Notes under the pieces: model-generated
What the model was told of the DNA's origin: nothing
Database searches by the model: none
Seen by the model: the letters and a program-made list of their open reading frames with translations, nothing else
Made by a program: the position numbers and the translations under genes
Origin: REEP01 sp964603915
GTDB taxonomy: Bacteria > Pseudomonadota > Alphaproteobacteria > Rhodospirillales > Defluviicoccaceae
Length of the DNA: 5,221 nt
Reading direction: 5' to 3'
NCBI GenBank assembly: GCA_964603915.1
Contig: CAZRWU010000211.1
Span: forward strand, 1-5,221
Part shown: positions 1 through 4,467 of the stretch, piece after piece
Numbering within the stretch: position 1 is the stretch's first letter
Layout: the number at the start of each line of letters is the position of its first letter

Positions 1-666
1 GATGCCGATGGTCAAGAAGATCCAGGCGGCGAGCGTCCACGGCCGCACCCACCGCGCCCAGGCGGCGTCGACCCGCCCCTCGATCAGGGCGGCGATGGCA
101 AACGAGAACGCCATCGAGAAGCCGACATAGCCGAGGTAGAGAAAGGGTGGGTGGAAGGCAAGGCCGGGATCCTGCAAGAGCGGGTTCAATCCCTGACCAT
201 CGGCGGGCGGCGGAAAAACGCGCTCGAACGGATTGGATGTCAAGAGAATGAACAGATAGAAGCCGACCGCGATCCACGCCTGAACGGCCAGCGCCCGGGC
301 GCGCAACGCCGGCGGCAGATTGCCGCCAAAAAGCGCCACCGCACCGCCAAATCCCGCCAGGATCAACACCCAAAGCAGCATCGAGCCTTCATGATTGCCC
401 CACGAGCCGGAGACTTTGTAGAGCATCGGCTTCAGCGAGTGGCTGTTGATCACCACGTTGAGAACGGAAAAGTCGGAGACGATGTAGGCGTGCATCAGGC
501 AGCCAAAGGCGAGCGCCACGAGCATGAACTGGCCGAGCGCCGCAGTGCGCGCCACCTCCATTAAGGAAACCTGGTCGCGCGCGGCGCCCAGCATCGGCAC
601 GGTCGATTGAATGAGCGCGACGCCAAGAGCAAGGATGAGAGCGAAATGGCCGAGTTCCACGGTCAC
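1..666 (-). CDS. ccmF: Cytochrome c heme lyase subunit CcmF, N-terminal part (cut by window edge)
   Basis: CcmF is the large inner-membrane protein of the System I heme lyase; it takes part in transferring heme from holo-CcmE to the CXXCH motif of apocytochromes in the periplasm. The visible 222 codons start VTVELGHFAL, the usual CcmF N-terminus. They contain several hydrophobic membrane spans, a conserved NHEGSMLLWV segment (residues 91-100) and LQDPGLAFHPPFLYLGYVG (about 164-182). His172 in FHPP matches the conserved heme-ligand histidine known as His173 in E. coli CcmF. The family's tryptophan-rich WWD domain would begin just past the window edge, so it cannot be checked. I chose GTG at 666 because AGGGAG (675-680) lies 8 nt upstream; a second GTG at 660 is in frame but too close to that site. 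The gene follows ccmE after 57 nt. Identity is very secure; the exact start is fairly secure. Confidence 0.96.
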   Translation of the reverse strand, partial: MTVELGHFALILALGVALIQSTVPMLGAARDQVSLMEVARTAALGQFMLVALAFGCLMHAYIVSDFSVLNVVINSHSLKPMLYKVSGSWGNHEGSMLLWVLILAGFGGAVALFGGNLPPALRARALAVQAWIAVGFYLFILLTSNPFERVFPPPADGQGLNPLLQDPGLAFHPPFLYLGYVGFSMAFSFAIAALIEGRVDAAWARWVRPWTLAAWIFLTIGI

Positions 667-668
667 GG

Positions 669-681
669 CCGCCGCTCCCTC
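669..681 (-). promoter_or_regulatory. Ribosome-binding segment of ccmF, first copy of a 13-bp repeat
   Basis: The minus strand reads GAGGGAGCGGCGG here, with the Shine-Dalgarno core AGGGAG 8 nt before the GTG start at 666. Exactly the same 13 bases precede ccmE. This site decides the ccmF start, which otherwise lacks an ATG. Confidence 0.7.
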
Positions 682-723
682 ACGGGATCGCGGGCAATGG
701 CAAGACAACGCATTGCAAAAACC

Positions 724-1191
724 TCATTGGCTCACCGAGCCGGTTGCTTCCGTCGCTGATTCCATATGGTGCCAGTGACCGGACTTCTTGAGGGCATCGC
801 TGACCTCGGCCGGCATGTAGTTCTCGTCATGCCGGGCAAGGATCTCGTCGGCCACGAAAACGCCGTTGTGCAAGCGGCCCTGAGCAACGACACCCTGCCC
901 CTCACGGAAAAGGTCGGGAAGCAGTCCCTGATAGCTGACCGCCACCGCATTGGCGAAATCGGTGACCCGGAAATGGATGGCGCCGGCTTCGCCGCGCGTG
1001 ACGCTCCCCTCCTCGACCAGCCCCCCGAGACGCACCCGGCGCTCGCCCAACTCCGGTTGCTCGACCAGTTCGGTTGGGCTGCGAAAGAACGACAACGAGT
1101 CGTCGAGCGCGCTCAGCACGAGCGCCGCCGCCGCCGCCATAAGGCCAAGGCCGATTCCGACAAACGTCAGCCGCTTGTACTTACGCTTCAC
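724..1191 (-). CDS. ccmE: Periplasmic heme chaperone CcmE
   Basis: CcmE is a membrane-anchored periplasmic chaperone that binds heme covalently through a histidine and hands it to the CcmF/H heme lyase. The 155-residue protein has a short basic N-terminus, one membrane anchor at about residues 9-28 that includes five consecutive Ala codons (a GCC/GGC tract at 1124-1138), and then the OB-fold domain. The hallmark HDENYMP motif is intact: His121 is the expected covalent heme attachment residue and Tyr125 the expected axial ligand (His130 and Tyr134 in E. coli). A short His-containing tail (HWHH at 139-142) follows. The start is GTG at 1191, supported by AGGGAG at 1198-1203 with 6-nt spacing. 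It overlaps the end of ccmD by 11 nt, which suggests coupled translation. Length is normal for the family. Confidence 0.97.
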   Translation of the reverse strand: MKRKYKRLTFVGIGLGLMAAAAALVLSALDDSLSFFRSPTELVEQPELGERRVRLGGLVEEGSVTRGEAGAIHFRVTDFANAVAVSYQGLLPDLFREGQGVVAQGRLHNGVFVADEILARHDENYMPAEVSDALKKSGHWHHMESATEATGSVSQ

Positions 1192-1375
1192 CCGCCGCTC
1201 CCTCTCGCTGCCGTTGCGCGGCCGCCTGCAGCGCCGCCAGCCTTTGCTGGTTGACCTTGAGCGTGCGGATGCTCTCGATCAAAAGGCCGCCGAGAACAAG
1301 CAGCGTCACGGCAAAGGACGGCCACACAAAACGCGCATAGCCGCCCATCTCAAGAAACGACGTGAGGGAATCCAT
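1181..1375 (-). CDS. ccmD: Heme exporter accessory protein CcmD
   Basis: CcmD is a small single-pass inner-membrane protein that associates with the CcmABC complex and is needed to release holo-CcmE. The 64-residue product starts MDSLTSFLEMGGYARFVWPS, with the GGYARFVW segment typical of the family just before one membrane span (about residues 17-34). A basic, Gln/Ala-rich cytoplasmic tail follows. The ATG at 1375 was chosen over an in-frame TTG at 1435, because the family starts just before the MGGY segment and CGGAG (1386-1390) lies 10 nt upstream. The gene overlaps the end of ccmC by 26 nt and the start of ccmE by 11 nt, so it sits entirely within a translationally coupled run. Such short genes are often missed by automated annotation. 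Confidence 0.93.
   Translation of the reverse strand: MDSLTSFLEMGGYARFVWPSFAVTLLVLGGLLIESIRTLKVNQQRLAALQAAAQRQREGAAGEA
1192..1204 (-). promoter_or_regulatory. Ribosome-binding segment of ccmE, second copy of a 13-bp repeat
   Basis: The minus strand reads GAGGGAGCGGCGG directly against the ccmE GTG at 1191. It lies inside the last codons of ccmD and is identical to the segment before ccmF at 669-681. It supports the GTG start and lets ribosomes ending ccmD restart on ccmE. Confidence 0.7.
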
Positions 1376-2108
1376 GAATATTCGGCTCCGAAGCGTAAAC
1401 CTGGCGCAAGCGCAATGCGCGAATTTTCTGCGCAATGATTTCGGCGCGAACGCGAAGCGCCAGAACCAGGAAGTAATAGGCGGTAAATGCCAGCACCATC
1501 AATCCCAGCGGCCACAGCATGCTCGGATCGATGGCGGGTCCACCGGCTCGAAACACGCTCGCGGGTTGATGCAGGGTAAACCACCAGTCCACCGAAAACT
1601 TGATGATCGGGACGTTAACCACGCCGACAATCGCAAGAACCGCCGCCGATCGGGCGCCGCGAACCGGATCGTCGAAGGCGTTGTTCAGGGCAATGTAACC
1701 GAGATAAAGAAAGAACAAAACCAGCATCGACGTCAGCCGCGCATCCCACACCCACCAAGCGCCCCACATCGGTTTTCCCCACAGAGAGCCGGTGACGAGA
1801 GCGAGAAAGGTGAACGCGGCGCCGATCGGCGCGGTCGACTTGGCGACGAGATCGGCGAGCGGATGCCGCCAAATCAGCCCGATCGCGGCGGCCAAGGCCA
1901 TGCCGGTATAACAGAACAGCGCCATCCACGCCGATGGCACGTGGACGTACATGATGCGCACGCTCTCGCCCTGCTGGTAGTCCGCCGGCGATGCAAGCAG
2001 GCCGAGGTAAAGGCCGGCGGCGAAGGCGCCGGCGGTGAGGGCGGCCAGCCAGGGAATGGCCTTCGCGCTCAAGCGCATGAACCGGTTGGGATTGGCAAAA
2101 CGTTGCAT
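1350..2108 (-). CDS. ccmC: Heme transporter/handling protein CcmC
   Basis: CcmC is a six-span inner-membrane protein of the heme-handling family that presents heme to CcmE for covalent attachment. Numbering from ATG 2108 (252 residues), the protein has the MYVHVPSAW segment with heme-ligand His56, the WWD signature WGAWWVWDARL (residues 115-125) in the periplasmic loop, and His180 in FTLHQP. These are the two conserved histidines and heme platform of the family. The hydrophobic pattern fits six membrane helices. The start is uncertain: ATG at 2108 has GAGAG about 5 nt upstream, while an in-frame GTG at 2123 would add VARVD and has AGG in the arm of a hairpin (2129-2152). The gene follows ccmB after a gap of over 100 nt and overlaps ccmD by 26 nt. 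Identity is very secure. Confidence 0.96.
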   Translation of the reverse strand: MQRFANPNRFMRLSAKAIPWLAALTAGAFAAGLYLGLLASPADYQQGESVRIMYVHVPSAWMALFCYTGMALAAAIGLIWRHPLADLVAKSTAPIGAAFTFLALVTGSLWGKPMWGAWWVWDARLTSMLVLFFLYLGYIALNNAFDDPVRGARSAAVLAIVGVVNVPIIKFSVDWWFTLHQPASVFRAGGPAIDPSMLWPLGLMVLAFTAYYFLVLALRVRAEIIAQKIRALRLRQVYASEPNIHGFPHVVS

Positions 2109-2128
2109 ATCGACTCTCGCCACCGCGG

Positions 2129-2152
2129 CGCCTGAATGCCCAGCTTCAGGCG
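2129..2152 (-). promoter_or_regulatory. Perfect 8-bp hairpin just upstream of ccmC
   Basis: CGCCTGAA, 8 nt, then TTCAGGCG form a perfect inverted repeat. In the minus-strand transcript the 3' arm contains AGG, the only Shine-Dalgarno-like bases for the alternative GTG start at 2123. The hairpin ends 20 nt before the ATG at 2108. No T run follows, so it is not an intrinsic terminator. It could modulate translation initiation or stabilise a processed ccmC mRNA; function is inferred. Confidence 0.5.
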
Positions 2153-2165
2153 TTCGGCATATATT

Positions 2166-2180
2166 ATGTAGGCATTACAT
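2166..2180. promoter_or_regulatory. A+T-rich inverted repeat in the ccmB-ccmC gap, possible operator/promoter
   Basis: ATGTA-N5-TACAT is a perfect 5-bp inverted repeat within an A+T-rich stretch (about 2157-2190) of an otherwise G+C-rich gap. On the minus strand, CATAAT (2163-2168) overlaps it and differs from the sigma-70 -10 consensus at one position. No good -35 hexamer lies 16-18 bp upstream, so any promoter here would be weak or activator-dependent. The arrangement suggests a possible internal promoter with an operator for ccmCDEF; it is not proven. Confidence 0.3.
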
Positions 2181-2231
2181 TAGGGTTTAGCGCGAAAAGC
2201 ACGGCTGTCCAGAGGCGAGTCGCGTTTCCTT

Positions 2232-2900
2232 TCATTCCAACGCCTGCCGCAACGCAGCGCCGGCGGCCAAAGGCGCGAGCGCCATCGCCGCGAGAAGAAA
2301 GCTCGCAAGCAAAAAAAGATGCGGACGGACGGGCAGACCCGACGCCGCGGCGTCAACAGCCGCGACGCCGAAGATCAAGACGGGAATATACAGCGGCAGC
2401 AGCACGAGGCTCAGCAAGACGCCGCCGCGGCGCGCGCCAAGGATAAGGGCGGCGCCGATGGCCCCGACCAGACTCAGACTCGGGGTGCCAAGCGCGAGGG
2501 CGACAATGAGCACCCAAAAGGCATCGCCCGGCATGTTGAGAAGAAGGGCCAGCACCGGCGCGGCAAGCAGCAAAGGCAATCCGGTGGTTATCCAGTGGGC
2601 GACGATCTTGGCGGCGACGACGGCTTCCAGCGGCAGCGGCGCGAGCGCCATGATCTCAAGACTGCCATCCTCGTAATCCGTCTGGAACAACCGCTCGAGC
2701 GCCAGCATCGAGGCGAGCAGCGCCGCCACCCATATGACGCCCGCCGCGATGCGGGCGAGGATATTGGGCTCCGGGCCGACGCCAAACGGAAACAAGATGA
2801 CGGCGAGAACGAAGAACAGAACAACCGCAAGGCTGTCGGCGCCGTGCCGCAGCGCCAACTGGATATCGCGCCGGACAGTCGCCGCCGCCGCTCTCATCAT
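2232..2900 (-). CDS. ccmB: Heme exporter membrane subunit CcmB
   Basis: CcmB is the membrane subunit that pairs with the ATPase CcmA; the CcmAB ABC complex works with CcmCD to release heme-loaded CcmE. The 222-residue product has about six hydrophobic spans and family segments: ERLFQTDYEDGSLE (69-82) in a cytoplasmic loop, LGTPSLSLVGAIGAAL (137-152), and LLPLYIPVLIFG (167-178). The start is the first of two adjacent ATG codons (2900 and 2897). It overlaps the ccmA stop as ATGATGA, and no clear Shine-Dalgarno is visible upstream, so translation is probably coupled to ccmA. Length is typical. The reading frame continues open upstream into ccmA to 3089, but that extension has no membrane-protein character and is an out-of-frame shadow of ccmA. 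Confidence 0.96.
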   Translation of the reverse strand: MMRAAAATVRRDIQLALRHGADSLAVVLFFVLAVILFPFGVGPEPNILARIAAGVIWVAALLASMLALERLFQTDYEDGSLEIMALAPLPLEAVVAAKIVAHWITTGLPLLLAAPVLALLLNMPGDAFWVLIVALALGTPSLSLVGAIGAALILGARRGGVLLSLVLLPLYIPVLIFGVAAVDAAASGLPVRPHLFLLASFLLAAMALAPLAAGAALRQALE

Positions 2901-3565
2901 GAGGAAACCAACATGCGCTGGGAAAGGGAAAAGGCCGCGAGATCGAGCGATACCGCCCCTTCCGGCCTCTCGCCTCCGTGCAGGGACATCACAACGATGC
3001 CGCCGCGGCTCCGGTGCGCGGCGATGATCCGATCGAGACGCCGAACCGCATCCGCATCGAGCGCGGTCCGCGGTTCGTCCAGCAGCCAAAGGGGCTTGGG
3101 CACGGCAACGATGCGGGCGAGACTGACGCGGCGCCGCTGTCCGGCGGAGAGAAAGCGGCCGGGCACGTCGGCAAGATGCGCGATGCCGAGATCAGCGAGG
3201 GCCTGCTCAGCTCGACTGCGTGCGACGCCGGCGCAACCGCGCCCGCCGCGCGCTAACAGCGTCGCCCAGAATCGAATGTTCTCCAGAACCGTGAGGGCGG
3301 GTTTGACGGCATCGGCGTGGCCAACATAGTGGACGCGGGCGCGGTGAGCCTCCTTGTCAGCGAAGATGCTTGCCTCATCCCACAGCAGCGCACCGCCGCT
3401 CGGCCGCGCGAGCCCCGCCATCACCCTCAGCAGACTGGATTTGCCGCTGCCGTTCGGGCCGAGCAGAACGAGCGCCTCGCCAGCCTCGACCGCGAAACCC
3501 AAGCCCGCGAAAACCGTTCGCTCGCCCCGCACGCACGACAAGTCTTTCCCCAAAAACGCCGTCAT
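2897..3565 (-). CDS. ccmA: Heme exporter ATP-binding subunit CcmA
   Basis: CcmA is the cytoplasmic ABC ATPase of the CcmAB complex; ATP hydrolysis drives release of holo-CcmE from CcmC/D. The 222-residue protein contains Walker A GPNGSGKS (36-43), YVGHADAVKP (80-89) with His where most ABC proteins have the Q-loop Gln (normal for CcmA), signature LSAGQRRR (139-146), Walker B LWLLDEP (159-165, with Asp163 and catalytic Glu164), the D-loop TALD, and H-loop His196. All ATPase residues are present. I chose ATG at 3565 because it places the usual CcmA start (MTAFLGKDLSCVRGER) correctly. An in-frame GTG at 3607 would add 14 residues not expected in the family. No strong Shine-Dalgarno precedes 3565. 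It is the first gene of the ccm run and overlaps ccmB by 4 nt. Confidence 0.96.
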   Translation of the reverse strand: MTAFLGKDLSCVRGERTVFAGLGFAVEAGEALVLLGPNGSGKSSLLRVMAGLARPSGGALLWDEASIFADKEAHRARVHYVGHADAVKPALTVLENIRFWATLLARGGRGCAGVARSRAEQALADLGIAHLADVPGRFLSAGQRRRVSLARIVAVPKPLWLLDEPRTALDADAVRRLDRIIAAHRSRGGIVVMSLHGGERPEGAVSLDLAAFSLSQRMLVSS

Positions 3566-3595
3566 CGCCGATCGCCGCCCCAGCAACAGACGACA

Positions 3596-3623
3596 ACCAT
3601 AACGCACAACGCCGGAGCGGCAA
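3596..3623 (-). promoter_or_regulatory. Tentative sigma-70-type promoter for ccmABCDEF
   Basis: On the minus strand, TTGCCG (3618-3623) and TATGGT (3596-3601) are separated by 16 bp; each matches the -35 and -10 consensus at 4 of 6 positions. Transcription would start near 3589, about 25 nt before the ccmA ATG. The position is right, between the upstream terminator and ccmA, but the match is modest and such hexamer pairs arise by chance. Confidence 0.25.
3611..3621. repeat. 11-bp dyad repeat upstream of ccmA, copy 1
   Basis: GCCGGAGCGGC is itself a small dyad (GCCG-GAG-CGGC) and overlaps the proposed -35 element. An exact second copy lies 50 bp away at 3661-3671. A regulator-binding role is possible but not shown. 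Confidence 0.45.
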
Positions 3624-3660
3624 ACCCGCGGATCGCAAACGAGGAGCAGCGATCGCGCAT

Positions 3661-3671
3661 GCCGGAGCGGC
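3661..3671. repeat. 11-bp dyad repeat upstream of ccmA, copy 2
   Basis: This is an exact copy of GCCGGAGCGGC found at 3611-3621. The 50-bp centre-to-centre distance is close to five helical turns, so both copies would face the same side of the DNA. Confidence 0.45.
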
Positions 3672-3728
3672 TACGGCGCGTCTCGCCGGGCGCATGGCGC
3701 ACGGCAACCGCCCTGGCACCGAGTTCAT

Positions 3729-3758
3729 AAAAAAAAGCGGCCGGGACATCCCGGCCGC
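3729..3758 (-). terminator. Strong intrinsic terminator downstream of dnaX-CYTH
   Basis: On the minus strand, GCGGCCGGGA and TCCCGGCCGC form a perfect G+C-rich stem of 9-10 bp with a 2-4 nt loop, followed at once by eight T residues. It closes leftward transcription coming from dnaX-CYTH or from a promoter between 3759 and 3999. It also insulates the ccm operon from upstream read-through. On the plus strand no T run follows, so it acts in one direction. Confidence 0.93.
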
Positions 3759-3832
3759 AGCAGTCAGGCCTTTTCAGCCGATCGGGGAACCCAGAAAGCG
3801 ATCGCTCCCTGGATCTGTCTCGTAGGAGACTG
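3729..3832 (-). ncRNA. Candidate structured small RNA or 3' UTR ending in the terminator
   Basis: Read on the minus strand, this stretch folds into consecutive hairpins. The first is GUCUC-CUAC-GAGAC (3830-3817). The second is a 9-bp hairpin with a GAUC loop (3812-3791). The third is a short GGCU-GAAAA-GGCC stem (3779-3767). The intrinsic terminator (3758-3729) follows. The second hairpin pairs fully only in minus-strand RNA, because two of its pairs are G-U; on the plus strand they would be A-C mismatches. I see no long reading frame with protein character here. I do not recognise the family: it lacks the GGAAG loop of SRP RNA and the features of tmRNA or 5S rRNA. It could be an independent sRNA or the processed 3' end of the dnaX-CYTH mRNA. 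The 5' end is unknown. Confidence 0.4.
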
Positions 3833-3999
3833 TAACGCAGTAAACTTAATGCCCCAATTGCGGAAATACTAGTGCAATCACCACAACATCCGAATTTTCT
3901 GCCGGATAAAAGCGAAAAAACCACAAGAAAAGCAACTTTACATTGAAGCTATGCCGTAAGAAGTACCGAAACAATATCCCCGAATTTCTAATTCTACCT
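3833..3999. other. A+T-rich intergenic tract after the CYTH gene
   Basis: This is non-coding as far as I can see. From 3841 to 4020 I count 72 G or C in 180 bases (about 40%), far below the neighbouring genes. A weak inverted repeat, ATTGC (3857-3861) with GCAAT (3874-3878), is present. Several poly-A/T runs could hold promoters for the structured RNA at 3832-3729, but no hexamer pair is convincing. A 62-codon minus-strand frame (3846-4034) crosses it but overlaps the CYTH end and looks random. Confidence 0.5.
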
Positions 4000-4467
4000 T
4001 TAGACGCGCCAGAGCTTGAATGGATGCTTAACAAGATTGACGTTGAGATAGCGTGGATCGTCAGTCACCTCCTCGGCGGCCCAAGCCGGCATCGCGATGA
4101 CTTCCCCTTCTTCATCGAGTTCCACTTCCGCAACCACCAGCCCTTCGTTGTCGCCGGCGAACACATCCACCACCCACTCTCGGCTCGCGACGGTCACCAC
4201 ATGGCGCGTTTTCTCGATGAGCGGCCGCTGACACAGCGTGTCGAGCATTTCATGCGCATCGGCAACGGGAATCTCGTATTCGTACTCGGCCCTGACGGCG
4301 CCAATCGGCGCACCCTTGACCGTGAGAAAGGCGCGTTCGCCAACCGTGCGCACCCGCACCGTGCGAATGCGGTCGGAAGCGAGGTAGCCCTGGCGAATCG
4401 GCAGGCCTCCCCCTTGCCGCCAGCCGTCGCCCTTGACCAGGAACTTGCGTTCGATTTCCTTGCTCAT
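4000..4467 (-). CDS. CYTH-domain triphosphate tunnel metalloenzyme, probable inorganic triphosphatase
   Basis: The 155-residue cytosolic protein belongs to the CYTH/triphosphate tunnel metalloenzyme family, whose members hydrolyse or bind triphosphate compounds inside an eight-strand beta tunnel with divalent metal. The defining ExExK motif is at the N-terminus (Glu4, Glu6, Lys8). Tunnel-lining residues follow in order: VRVR (37-40), LTVKG with Lys51, EYEYE (61-65), EKTR with Lys86 and Arg88, VVDVF (99-103), and EVELDEE (114-120). Tyr28 in RQGYL and Lys86 match the catalytic Tyr and Lys described for the short Nitrosomonas enzyme NeuTTM, a tripolyphosphatase, and the architecture and length agree with that enzyme. 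Activity on tripolyphosphate is therefore likely, but inferred. The ATG overlaps the dnaX TGA (ATGA), with GAGGA 6 nt upstream. The last codons enter A+T-rich DNA. Confidence 0.9.
   Translation of the reverse strand: MSKEIERKFLVKGDGWRQGGGLPIRQGYLASDRIRTVRVRTVGERAFLTVKGAPIGAVRAEYEYEIPVADAHEMLDTLCQRPLIEKTRHVVTVASREWVVDVFAGDNEGLVVAEVELDEEGEVIAMPAWAAEEVTDDPRYLNVNLVKHPFKLWRV

Noticed and set aside
151..564. 137-codon plus-strand frame
   Set aside because: It is antisense to ccmF, whose conserved segments are clear on the minus strand.
766..1438. Two overlapping 162-codon plus-strand frames opposite ccmE and ccmD
   Set aside because: Both are low-complexity shadows of securely identified minus-strand genes.
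1362..2135. 257-codon plus-strand open frame
   Set aside because: It mirrors ccmC on the opposite strand, which has an unmistakable WWD motif; the antisense product has no recognisable features.
2319..3329. 336-codon plus-strand open frame
   Set aside because: It lies antisense to ccmA and ccmB, is rich in Arg, Gln, Gly and Asp with no domain or hydrophobic pattern, and is a typical high-G+C shadow.
3566..3607. GTG-initiated 14-residue extension of CcmA
   Set aside because: The added residues are absent from typical CcmA N-termini, and the extension would overlap the proposed promoter.
3729..3832. SRP (4.5S) RNA, which often lies near dnaX
   Set aside because: The conserved GGAAG-type loop and its flanking helix are absent on either strand, and here the RNA would lie downstream instead of upstream of dnaX.
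3562..3924. 120-codon minus-strand frame between CYTH and ccmA
   Set aside because: It runs through the intrinsic terminator and hairpins and has no family features or ribosome-binding site.
3846..4034. 62-codon minus-strand frame in the A+T-rich tract
   Set aside because: It overlaps the CYTH 3' end and shows random composition and no clear initiation signal.
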